Source: Halieaceae bacterium
GTDB lineage: Bacteria; Pseudomonadota; Gammaproteobacteria; Pseudomonadales; Halieaceae
Length of the DNA stretch: 6,119 nt
Direction: 5' to 3'
Assembly: GCA_002691565.1 (NCBI GenBank)
Contig: NZIH01000049.1
Coordinates: forward strand, 7,476 to 13,594
In this document: positions 1 to 5,713 of the stretch, piece by piece
Position numbering within the stretch: the first letter of the stretch is position 1
Layout: the number at the start of each line of letters is the position of its first letter
The notes under the pieces: generated by a model
What the model was told of the DNA's origin: nothing
What the model saw: the letters and a program-made list of their open reading frames with translations, nothing else
Databases searched by the model: none
Made by a program: the position numbers and the translations under genes

Positions 1-500
1 AACTCAACCTCAGGGGCAACCTCTGCGCGTAGGCCTACCTCCTCGTATAGCTTAATAATGTGTTTGAGAACATTGCGAGAGGCCAGTGGGTGAGGCTTAC
101 CGGACGTGTTGTAGCAATCAGCAATGATTTGCGCTGTGGGCTCCCGCGCCCATGGGACCTTTCGCAAGGTATTCGGATCCGGCACCAAAAACATGTCGGT
201 ATCTGTCGGCTCAACGAAATCCCAGTGCTCATCGGTGTACTCACCGGTCACCGTTTGAACCATGATGGATTCGGGCAGTTTAAGGTCACCTCTACTGAGG
301 AATTGATGGGCCGGGATAAATTTTCCTCGGGCATTGCCTGTCATATCAGGCACAAGGCATTCAACCTCTGAGATCTTATTTGCTTCGAGCCACGTGCGTA
401 TCTCCGCCGCGTTCTCTTGAGCAGGTGTTTCCGCCATCTCGGCATCGGGCGAATACACGATGGTTTTGTTTGTGCCAGACCGCTTTTTCGACGCGCTCAT
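1..500 (-). CDS. puuA: Glutamine synthetase family protein, gamma-glutamylputrescine synthetase-like (N-terminal part, runs off the window)
   Basis: The visible 166 residues are the N-terminal beta-grasp region of a class I glutamine synthetase fold protein. The family signature DMTGNARGKFIP lies at residues 52-63, and the window cuts the gene at APEVE (162-166), just where the catalytic domain begins (the APE.EFYL strand of the family). Enzymes of this type ligate glutamate to an amine using ATP; PuuA makes gamma-glutamylputrescine in the cytoplasm. The substrate is inferred from the divergent neighbour, a PuuB-like oxidase, because the N-terminus alone does not separate PuuA from other amine-glutamate ligases. 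The start at 500 is chosen because GAAGG lies 4 bases upstream, a good sigma-70 promoter lies about 30 bases upstream, and family-like sequence starts soon after. An internal ATG (codon 22) is the alternative. The first 13 residues are Ser/Lys-rich and look like a disordered tail. The C-terminal catalytic residues are outside the window. Confidence 0.88.
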   Translation of the reverse strand, partial: MSASKKRSGTNKTIVYSPDAEMAETPAQENAAEIRTWLEANKISEVECLVPDMTGNARGKFIPAHQFLSRGDLKLPESIMVQTVTGEYTDEHWDFVEPTDTDMFLVPDPNTLRKVPWAREPTAQIIADCYNTSGKPHPLASRNVLKHIIKLYEEVGLRAEVAPEVE

Positions 501-528
501 AAAGCCTTCATGTTGCTACGGGACGGCC

Positions 529-557
529 AGTATGGTGTGGCTTTTCGCCGCTATCAA
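529..557 (-). promoter_or_regulatory. Sigma-70 promoter of the glutamine synthetase gene
   Basis: On the minus strand TTGATA (557-552) matches the -35 consensus at 5 of 6 bases. It is followed by a 17-bp spacer and CATACT (534-529), which matches the -10 consensus at 4 of 6. Transcription would start near 522, leaving a leader of about 22 bases that contains the GAAGG ribosome-binding site. The -35 box occupies the loop of an inverted repeat (547-562), so a protein bound there should compete with RNA polymerase. Confidence 0.6.
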
Positions 558-562
558 GCGGC
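547..562. promoter_or_regulatory. Inverted repeat in the puuA/puuB divergent gap, possible operator
   Basis: GCCGC (547-551) and GCGGC (558-562) are perfect inverted arms around TATCAA. The spacer is exactly the minus-strand -35 box of the glutamine synthetase promoter, and the right arm abuts the plus-strand -10-like box CATAAT (562-567). One bound dimer could therefore control both genes. Arms of 5 bp are short and could arise by chance; the placement is what makes them notable. The site does not look like the E. coli PuuR operator as I remember it, so the regulator is unknown. Confidence 0.4.
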
Positions 563-574
563 ATAATTGCACTA
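562..574 (+). promoter_or_regulatory. Possible -10 box for a leaderless puuB transcript
   Basis: CATAAT (562-567) matches the -10 consensus at 5 of 6 bases and ends 6 bases before the puuB ATG at 574, so transcription would begin at or next to the A of the start codon. No Shine-Dalgarno-like sequence precedes the ATG, which fits a leaderless message. The -35 region (about 538-544, TGGCTTT) is poor, so the promoter may need an activator or may not be real. Confidence 0.35.
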
Positions 575-1869
575 TGTCAAATCCTAAGCACAGTTATCCC
601 GACAGTTGGTACGCTGCATCGTCACGGCTGCTGACAGCGCAGTCGTCCGCCCTTGGAGACCTGTCTTGCGATGTCTGTGTGGTTGGGGGTGGTTACGCCG
701 GGTTGTCGTGCGCCTTGCATCTCGCGAAGGCTGGGAAATCGGTAGTCGTACTAGAGGCGGAGCGAGTAGGTTGGGGGGCTTCCGGACGCAACGGCGGGCA
801 TGTAGGCACTGGACAAAGAGCTGACCAGCACTCGCTTGAAAAGTGGTACGGGAAAGCAACGGCTAGGGAGCTTTGGCGCCTCGGACTGGAAGCCGTACAG
901 TTGGTGACCGAACTGATTACAGAAAACGAGATCGACTGTGAACTTGGCAAGACCAATATTCATTTTGCAGCAAAGAAATCTCACGTCAGTGAGTTGCGAG
1001 ACGAGATCGAGCATCTCAGAAAGCAATACGACTACGATCTCATCACTGGCGTCGAATCATCGTCACTCGAAGAGCTCACTTCGGGCGTCGGATTTCACTA
1101 CGGCGTTGTGGATCATGGCGCACGGCACCTTCATCCATTGAAGTTTTGCATCGGCCTCGCCGAGGCAGTTATTGCCGCCGGAGCCTCCGTTTTCGAGACA
1201 AGCAGGGTAAAAGACATTGCTGTTAGGAGAGATCACGCTGTCGTCTCGACAGACAAGGCAACGATCAGAGCACAAAAAGTGGTCCTGGCATGTAACGGTT
1301 ATCTCGGTGATTTATTCCCACCGATTGCCAGCAACATCATGCCGATTAACAACTTCATTGTAGCCACAGAGCCACTTGACGAGGCAACCGCCAGTCGAAT
1401 CAACCCCCTGAACGCGTCACTATCGGACAGCCTTTTTGTGATCAATTACTGGAAGCTATCTGAGGATCGGCGACTGATTTTTGGGGGCGGCGAGACCTAC
1501 AGCGATAAATTCCCCGAATCAATCACCGACTTTGTTCGTCCAAAGCTGCTAGCGATCTACCCAGAACTTGCGGACACGAGGCTCGACTTCGGCTGGGGTG
1601 GGACTCTCGCAATCACCCGCAATCGCATGCCAGATCTCGGAGTTCATAAGGGTGTGGTTTATTACGCTCAAGGTTTCTCGGGGCATGGGGTGCCTACGGC
1701 AACCATGGCGGGGAAGCTGATTGCGGCTGCCATCGACTGTGGTAATGATGACTTTGACCTGATCTCAGGCCTCAAATCACTGAAGTTTCCTGGCGGACCC
1801 CTATTACGACGTCCGTCGCTCGTAGCTGGCATGCTCTTCTACAGCCTGAGGGATCGGCTCGGTCGATAG
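574..1869 (+). CDS. puuB: FAD-dependent gamma-glutamylputrescine oxidase (PuuB-like), DAO family
   Basis: This 431-residue cytoplasmic flavoenzyme closely resembles E. coli PuuB (about 426 residues, from memory) from end to end. PuuB oxidises gamma-glutamylputrescine to gamma-glutamyl-gamma-aminobutyraldehyde with release of ammonia and hydrogen peroxide. The N-terminal Rossmann segment CDVCVVGGGYAGLS (32-45) carries the GxGxxG dinucleotide loop, and E61 at the end of the second strand should bind the FAD ribose. GASGRNGG (68-75) is the second FAD motif of the DAO family. Near the C-terminus GFSGHG (367-372) is the conserved FAD-closing loop, and the protein ends in FPGG (405-408) and YSLRDRLGR, as PuuB does. 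The frame stays open upstream to an ATG at 460, but residues before MSNPKHSYPDSWYAAS look unlike the family and overlap the divergent gene and its promoter, so 574 is preferred. The divergent PuuA-like gene supports the function. Paralogues acting on other gamma-glutamylated amines remain possible. Confidence 0.9.
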   Translation: MSNPKHSYPDSWYAASSRLLTAQSSALGDLSCDVCVVGGGYAGLSCALHLAKAGKSVVVLEAERVGWGASGRNGGHVGTGQRADQHSLEKWYGKATARELWRLGLEAVQLVTELITENEIDCELGKTNIHFAAKKSHVSELRDEIEHLRKQYDYDLITGVESSSLEELTSGVGFHYGVVDHGARHLHPLKFCIGLAEAVIAAGASVFETSRVKDIAVRRDHAVVSTDKATIRAQKVVLACNGYLGDLFPPIASNIMPINNFIVATEPLDEATASRINPLNASLSDSLFVINYWKLSEDRRLIFGGGETYSDKFPESITDFVRPKLLAIYPELADTRLDFGWGGTLAITRNRMPDLGVHKGVVYYAQGFSGHGVPTATMAGKLIAAAIDCGNDDFDLISGLKSLKFPGGPLLRRPSLVAGMLFYSLRDRLGR

Positions 1870-1927
1870 CCGGACTTGGCGCTCTCCCACGACACCAATA
1901 TGGATATACTCACGTGCATGGTGACAA

Positions 1928-1947
1928 ATTCGACTAAGTCATTCGAC
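1928..1947 (+). repeat. Direct repeat ATTCGAC x2 upstream of the response regulator
   Basis: ATTCGAC occurs at 1928-1934 and again at 1941-1947, a 13-bp period. The bases across the junction form the small palindrome GACT-A-AGTC (1932-1940). The pair sits about 25 bases upstream of the putative extended -10 element. OmpR-family regulators often bind tandem direct repeats, so this is a candidate autoregulatory site. The period is longer than the usual 10-11 bp, so the link is a guess. Confidence 0.3.
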
Positions 1948-1971
1948 AAGACGTGAAATGTGAGCATCGCA

Positions 1972-1980
1972 TGGTATGGT
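1972..1980 (+). promoter_or_regulatory. Possible extended -10 promoter of the response regulator
   Basis: TGGTATGGT contains a TGn extension followed by TATGGT, which matches the -10 consensus at 4 of 6 bases. No convincing -35 lies 17 bp upstream, as is common for extended -10 promoters. Transcription would start near 1987, downstream of the ATG at 1976, which would exclude that ATG and favour 2009. Confidence 0.35.
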
Positions 1981-1995
1981 TGTTCTCCAGGTTTT

Positions 1996-2004
1996 AGAGA
2001 AAGG
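1996..2004 (+). promoter_or_regulatory. Ribosome-binding site that sets the regulator start at 2009
   Basis: The purine run AGAGAAAGG ends 4 bases before the ATG at 2009. The in-frame ATG at 1976 has no comparable sequence upstream, and the residues it would add precede the first receiver strand without resembling it. Confidence 0.5.
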
Positions 2005-2008
2005 TGTG

Positions 2009-2758
2009 ATGGGGCAGTTACCGGGTAAACCCAGCGCTTTAGTGGTTGTGTCGGATAATAATCTCGCAAAGCAACTGACTGAGTCGCTGCATATTCAAGG
2101 GTACAAGATCGTTCGGGCGCCCCTCGCGCGTGATTGTTACTCGGCCTGGTCCTCACCTGAGCGGTTCTCACTGTGCGTGATCGATCAACATCTTGAAGAT
2201 CAGCCGGGCCACGTGCTTGCAAAATACCTGGCCGACAACAAGGCAAAGAATGTGGTGCTTTTCGGAAACCTGAGTGACGCCGAGTTGCGCCTGGGGCTCT
2301 ATAGGGCGGGCGTCAGCTTGCTATTAAGGGAACCCGAGGGTACGGCCGAAATCATCGCAGCGATCGAGGCTATGGCGACACCGGTACAACACAGTAGCTC
2401 GCCCAAGCCCGCCGCCGTTCTACCGTTTCCTACCAATGCATCAGGGAAGATTCCATGGCAGGTGAAAGCACTTCAGCGAGAGTTAATAGCGCCTGACGGT
2501 CAGATCGTTGCGCTGACTCGAAACGAGGTTAAAGTGTGCCTCGCGCTAGCGGACGCACCAACCGAGCCGACCAATAGAGAAGCTCTGACACTATCGCTTT
2601 ACGGAAGATTCGATCCATCAGCTAATCGCGCACTCGATGCGGTGATTAAACGTCTAAGACAAAAGATTGTCGCTAAGGTAAGCGCGGTAGATCCCATCAC
2701 CACACATTATGGTGAGGGACACCGATTTACTGCACCCATCATCGCCGTCAACCAATAA
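2009..2758 (+). CDS. OmpR-type response regulator with degenerate receiver
   Basis: This 249-residue protein has a receiver-like domain (about 9-122), a linker rich in Ser, Pro and Ala (123-148) and an OmpR/PhoB winged helix (about 152-245). The winged helix is canonical: LTRNEVKVCLAL (169-180), recognition helix SANRALDAVIKRLRQKI (204-220) and wing hairpin PITTHYGEGHRF (229-240). The receiver keeps the fold and a candidate phospho-acceptor D59 in LCVIDQHLED. Other key positions are changed: the paired acids after strand 1 are S15-D16, the switch Thr/Ser after strand 4 falls at F85-G86, and the invariant Lys before the proline is replaced (R107-E108-P109). The output is therefore probably DNA binding, with reduced or absent phosphorylation control. 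It faces a degenerate sensor kinase across a convergent gap, which makes that protein the likely partner. The ATG at 1976 would add 11 residues and is less likely. The regulon is unknown. Confidence 0.85.
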   Translation: MGQLPGKPSALVVVSDNNLAKQLTESLHIQGYKIVRAPLARDCYSAWSSPERFSLCVIDQHLEDQPGHVLAKYLADNKAKNVVLFGNLSDAELRLGLYRAGVSLLLREPEGTAEIIAAIEAMATPVQHSSSPKPAAVLPFPTNASGKIPWQVKALQRELIAPDGQIVALTRNEVKVCLALADAPTEPTNREALTLSLYGRFDPSANRALDAVIKRLRQKIVAKVSAVDPITTHYGEGHRFTAPIIAVNQ

Positions 2759-2778
2759 CGCTAAGGCGCGGCTCGCTA

Positions 2779-2818
2779 CAGTCAGCATGACTGACGGTCA
2801 TGAGCATTTGTCACTGAC
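2779..2818. repeat. Cluster of TGAC/GTCA dyads between the convergent signalling genes
   Basis: Within 40 bases, starting 21 bases after the regulator stop, TGAC or GTCA occurs six times. Several alternative dyads form: CAGTCA-GCA-TGACTG (2779-2793), CATGAC-TGACG-GTCATG (2786-2802), TGAC-G-GTCA (2792-2800), and GTCAG (2781-2785) with CTGAC (2814-2818). It could be a protein-binding site or a structured 3' end for the converging transcripts. No T-run follows on either strand, so it is not a standard intrinsic terminator. The rest of the gap (2819-2969) is AT-rich and I see no gene in it. Confidence 0.4.
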
Positions 2819-2969
2819 GAACACGCTTCCAAATGTTTGATTAATGAAACTGTCTTGTATCAAGCGCACCTCATAACCGATGAGTGCACTGTAGCAATTA
2901 GCATTTAAACTGCTGCATATTCTTCGCAATATGATTTGCAAAATGCGATATTTATCTCAAAATACAACT

Positions 2970-4586
2970 CTATCCACAGGAAAAACGTATTACATGTTCT
3001 TGACTGCCTGCTTCGGAGGCAGCGCTTGAAGATATTGTCGCGCCCAGCCCGTCCAGGATCGCCTTTAACGCAGTGATAGATGGGTGATCTAGATTGTGAT
3101 CTTCCAGCGACCACGGGATGCCGACATCTCTTATCCTTGCAAGCAACTCCCGCTCACCGGATGGCGAATGCTCCGTCCAAAGAAACAGTTCGATAAAACT
3201 CTCATCTGCAAAGGTTAACGATGCGTTGATAAACGCCAAGAGAGCCGACTCTGTCCAATACGCTGAGCCGCGGACCTGCCCCCTCAAGCTTTCATCCAGA
3301 AGCACGCGTGTCTCGATACCCTCATCGGCTGTGAGGCGTTTGAGCTCTGCCTCAATCGTTTTCGCGACCTCATCGATCGAAAACATTTCTGTAGTCACAT
3401 CGTTTGGCTCACGTCCCCGGTCATTTCTATCCGCCATGATTTTTGCATCTACGCTCAAACGCAGCTGAATGATTTCGGAAAGCGCAATATTGAGGTAGCG
3501 CCGCTCAGTCTCAGCAATGTCGGGCGCATCTTTCACGCGACGGGCGAGCACTTCTAACTGCGCCAAGTTATCCGCTACAACCGTATGAATTGTGTCTGTA
3601 AGAGCCTCTTTCCCATAGAGCGAACCTTGATATGACTTAATCTCCTCCTCTGCGCTGATCAGACGTGCGCGAACCAAGATCGTCACTAACCAGGCAATTA
3701 AGGTGGCCACAATCGTCAACACAAATGGCAGGTAGGAAGTTCGCGCATATTTATTTTCAAACTGCTGAGGGTAGGCCGCGGTGGCGGTAACTACACTACT
3801 GAAGCCATTTCTCTCTGAGCGATATTGCAACACATCATTAGGTCGCCCATCCGGGCAGACGCCCACGCCGCTGCCTGCTGCGTAGCGGAGCAAGCATCGA
3901 TCACTCCTTGGGGCATAATGAGTCACCTCGAGCGGCGCAACGGACCCTAGATCTCGCAGTTGTGAGTCAATATATTGTTCTGTCTCTACAAGATTGAGCT
4001 TCACAATGCCGAGCACGGTTAGGTCACCCGCTGAATGCTGGAACACGTGCCTCCTAATGACCAAAGGACTTTCAGACGTAAAAGAAAGGTCATTCTCACG
4101 CGAGGCAAGAAAATCAATTTGCTGAATACGACCGGAACGAGCGGAAAAATCTAGGTCACGCAGCATCGGATGATCGGAAATCTCGCGCCCAACTAGTTCG
4201 GGGCGGGGGTAGGAGTAACTAATCACAGCACGCTGATCTGGGCTTACTATCGCCACAAAGAAATGGACAATCTGCGACGCGGTGTCTGAGCCATAATTAC
4301 TTCTAATGATATTGCCCGCTCGAGCGATTGTCTCTCCAAGATCTTCTGTGCTCGGTGCCGCCAGCGCCGCGACAAAACCCTTTAAGTGTGTCTGTAGACG
4401 AGCCGCTAATGCATCGCGAACAAGAAATCTCAGCGCAGCATCCGATTCGAATTGCTCCCTCAGTTGCTCCTCTCTCTGCTCAGCGGATTGCTCTAAACTT
4501 TGAGCAGCCGCAAGTAGCCCGAACAAGAGCACCGCTAGCGGAAACAAAAATAGTGCGTTGTGCGATTTGAAAAATGTAATTGGCAT
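2970..4586 (-). CDS. Membrane sensor histidine kinase-like protein with eroded ATP-binding domain
   Basis: This 538-residue protein has the layout of a sensor kinase. TM1 is at about 10-28. A large periplasmic domain (29-283) begins with a Glu/Gln-rich helix and contains a CHASE/Cache-like stretch (about 105-205, with PRPELVGREISDHP at 127-140) and a cysteine pair, C231 and C244, that could form a disulphide. TM2 is at about 284-305, with no obvious HAMP domain. In the cytoplasm TIHTVVADNLAQLEVL (332-347) fits the IHxVxxNL pattern of the HisKA_2/HWE dimerisation helix, making H334 the candidate phospho-acceptor. The region 435-538 follows the HATPase order: FINASLTFA (452-460) for the N box, RDVGIPW (486-492) for the DxGxG box and ILDGLGATI (510-518) near the end. 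The second G1 glycine is Pro and no GxGxGL lid is visible, so ATP binding is doubtful. The start has no clear Shine-Dalgarno, but TM1 begins directly after it. The convergent OmpR-type regulator is the likely partner. Confidence 0.8.
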   Translation of the reverse strand: MPITFFKSHNALFLFPLAVLLFGLLAAAQSLEQSAEQREEQLREQFESDAALRFLVRDALAARLQTHLKGFVAALAAPSTEDLGETIARAGNIIRSNYGSDTASQIVHFFVAIVSPDQRAVISYSYPRPELVGREISDHPMLRDLDFSARSGRIQQIDFLASRENDLSFTSESPLVIRRHVFQHSAGDLTVLGIVKLNLVETEQYIDSQLRDLGSVAPLEVTHYAPRSDRCLLRYAAGSGVGVCPDGRPNDVLQYRSERNGFSSVVTATAAYPQQFENKYARTSYLPFVLTIVATLIAWLVTILVRARLISAEEEIKSYQGSLYGKEALTDTIHTVVADNLAQLEVLARRVKDAPDIAETERRYLNIALSEIIQLRLSVDAKIMADRNDRGREPNDVTTEMFSIDEVAKTIEAELKRLTADEGIETRVLLDESLRGQVRGSAYWTESALLAFINASLTFADESFIELFLWTEHSPSGERELLARIRDVGIPWSLEDHNLDHPSITALKAILDGLGATISSSAASEAGSQEHVIRFSCG

Positions 4587-4662
4587 CCAATAGCCCGGCT
4601 TTGTCCTTACAATAAGAGGGTCTTAGGAACCGTTACTGTTAAGAGGCAGCAAGTGGTTAAAA

Positions 4663-4672
4663 CATACGTATG
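4663..4672. promoter_or_regulatory. Perfect palindrome CATACGTATG upstream of the terB-like gene
   Basis: This 10-bp perfect palindrome lies 17 bases before the GTG start of the TerB-like gene, just ahead of its ribosome-binding site, in the 103-bp gap shared with the divergent sensor gene. It could be an operator or overlap a -10 region. No convincing sigma-70 promoter could be assigned to either gene in this gap. A 10-bp palindrome alone is weak evidence. Confidence 0.25.
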
Positions 4673-4689
4673 GGTAAAAAGGATATCAC

Positions 4690-5160
4690 GTGGCATTCAA
4701 GTGGATAGAGAAGTTGACCCAACTTGGGGAACCGACAACCCGGAAAGGAAACGATCGTGACGAACTGGGCATGGCATTGGCCATACTCATGTTGGAGGTC
4801 GCTAAAAGCGACTTTCAAGAGAGTGATTCTGAGATACAAAGCATGACGGCTTGGCTCAAGAGCCAAGACCTAGGCTTGAGCCACGATAATGTTACACGAC
4901 TGCTGGACTCCGCCCGAGGTGAACAAGCACGGTCGGCTGGGCTTTTTAAATATACGCGTCGCGCCTGCGAGCAAATGTCGATGGAAGAGCGGGTTCAGCT
5001 GGTGGAGCAACTTTGGCTTATCGCTTACGCCGACGGTGTAATTGATAAATACGAAGAAGCGGCAATTAGGAAAGCGTCAGAGCTACTGTACGTGTCCCAC
5101 TCTGATTTTATTCGCGCCAAGTTTGCGGCAGAAGCTACCTCCAAGCGTGAGGAGCAGTAA
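4690..5160 (+). CDS. TerB family (tellurite-resistance-like) protein
   Basis: This 156-residue all-helical cytoplasmic protein fits the TerB-like family, with the usual two related halves. The first half is LGMALAILMLEVAKSDFQESDSEI (26-49), and the second is SMEERVQLVEQLWLIAYADGVIDKYEEAAIRKASELL (97-133). The segment YADGVIDKYEE (113-123) matches the acidic, probably metal-binding loop of the family; in the first half that loop reads SDFQESDSE, with the usual glycine missing. The conserved block LFKYTRRACEQM (85-96) joins the halves. Such stand-alone TerB proteins are widespread and their role is unknown; tellurite resistance should not be assumed, since no other ter gene is visible. The start is GTG at 4690, with AAAAAGGA ending 6 bases upstream. 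The stop lies just before the DUF1643 gene, so the two probably form an operon. There is no signal peptide. Confidence 0.85.
   Translation: MAFKWIEKLTQLGEPTTRKGNDRDELGMALAILMLEVAKSDFQESDSEIQSMTAWLKSQDLGLSHDNVTRLLDSARGEQARSAGLFKYTRRACEQMSMEERVQLVEQLWLIAYADGVIDKYEEAAIRKASELLYVSHSDFIRAKFAAEATSKREEQ
4850..4882 (+). repeat. Mutually exclusive hairpins inside the terB-like coding region
   Basis: CTTGGCT (4850-4856) pairs perfectly with AGCCAAG (4861-4867) across a CAAG tetraloop. The overlapping GGCTCAAG (4853-4860) pairs perfectly with CTTGAGCC (4875-4882) across 14 bases. The two stems share bases and cannot coexist. The stretch encodes residues around WLKSQDLGLS. It may only reflect codon choice for repeated Leu-Lys/Gly-Leu-Ser, but it could affect translation or mRNA stability. 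Confidence 0.3.
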
Positions 5161-5650
5161 TCTAATAAAAGCTACGGCTACATTTTCAGACTGTGGTCGT
5201 TACCGCTACCGCCTAGAGAGACGGTGGGCACCCGGGCCCGTCTGCGTGTTCGTTGGCTTGAATCCATCAACCGCCACTGCGCGGAGTAATGACGCCACCG
5301 TACGAAAATGCGTGTCGCTGGCAAGAAGTTGGGGGTTTTCCGGGATAACCATGGCAAACCTGTTTGCTATCCGCTGCCGTTACCCGCAGATCTTATCGAC
5401 GCATCGAGATCCTGTTGGGCCAGAGAACGATCAAGTGTTGATGACGGTAATCGGGGGGGCTCAGACAGTCGTCGCCATGTGGGGCAACCAGGGATTGAAG
5501 GGTTATGGCTTGGGTGCGAGACGTGATAGCTACGCATTGTCACTTCACAATCACTGGCAATGCATCGGCATCACAATGCACGGCGCCCCTAGGCACCCAC
5601 TTTACGCCGCTAAAACGTCAGCGCTAATACCTTTCGCCAATACGCCGTAA
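5147..5650 (+). CDS. DUF1643 domain protein
   Basis: The protein belongs to the DUF1643 family of small uncharacterised bacterial and phage proteins; no biochemical role is established. Family blocks, numbered from the GTG at 5147 (167 residues), are TFSDCGRYRYRLERRW (12-27), VFVGLNPSTATARSNDATVRKC (34-55, with the hallmark LNPSTA), GFSGITMANLFAIR (63-76), DPVGPENDQ (88-96), VVAMWGNQG (108-116) and the C-terminal HGAPRHPLYA (145-154). The family is full length here. The start is uncertain. GTG 5147 overlaps the terB-like stop by 14 bases and lacks a Shine-Dalgarno. A strong GAGGAG (5149-5154) instead precedes ATA at 5165, which lies where family members usually begin, 4 bases after the terB-like stop. 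A TTG at 5042 opens the frame further but adds non-family sequence read from inside the terB-like gene. It is probably co-transcribed with that gene. Confidence 0.85.
   Translation: MRSSNLIKATATFSDCGRYRYRLERRWAPGPVCVFVGLNPSTATARSNDATVRKCVSLARSWGFSGITMANLFAIRCRYPQILSTHRDPVGPENDQVLMTVIGGAQTVVAMWGNQGLKGYGLGARRDSYALSLHNHWQCIGITMHGAPRHPLYAAKTSALIPFANTP
5149..5154 (+). promoter_or_regulatory. Strong Shine-Dalgarno without an ATG, upstream of the DUF1643 gene
   Basis: GAGGAG lies within the last codons of the terB-like gene. The next in-frame codons after the stop are CTA (5162) and ATA (5165); there is no ATG, GTG or TTG at a normal distance. The 10-base spacing to ATA is acceptable but long. This suggests initiation at the rare ATA codon or a recent ATG-to-ATA change. 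Confidence 0.45.
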
Positions 5651-5695
5651 CAGAGGCCGTGGTTTGTTCAAAGGGCTAATCTTTCGTCAAATACA

Positions 5696-5713
5696 GCGCG
5701 CTTGATCGCGCGC
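5696..5713 (-). terminator. GC-rich hairpin between converging genes, possible terminator
   Basis: GCGCGC (5696-5701) and GCGCGC (5708-5713) form a 6-bp all-GC stem with a 6-base loop. On the minus strand it begins right after the stop codon of the 47-residue ORF (5716-5714) and is followed by TGTATTTG, a weak U-tract. On the plus strand it lies 46 bases after the DUF1643 stop, with no T-run. It may end transcription of the small minus-strand gene or act weakly in both directions. Confidence 0.4.

Noticed and set aside
60..371. Plus-strand open frame of 103 codons
   Set aside because: It lies antisense to the glutamine synthetase N-terminus, whose conserved motifs are unambiguous; its own translation shows no recognisable pattern.
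460..573. N-terminal extension of PuuB from the ATG at 460
   Set aside because: The 38 added residues do not resemble the family and are read through the divergent promoter and the start of the neighbouring gene.
1839..2246. Minus-strand open frame of 135 codons across the puuB-regulator gap
   Set aside because: It is mostly antisense to the receiver domain of the regulator, and its translation is rich in Arg, Pro and Thr without domain character.
2969..2978. DnaA-box-like TCTATCCACA near the 3' end of the sensor gene
   Set aside because: A single imperfect match inside coding sequence, with no cluster of boxes and no origin-associated gene nearby.
4690..5160. Tellurite resistance operon
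   Set aside because: Only one TerB-like protein is present; no terC, terD, terZ or related gene is visible, and stand-alone TerB proteins are common outside tellurite resistance.
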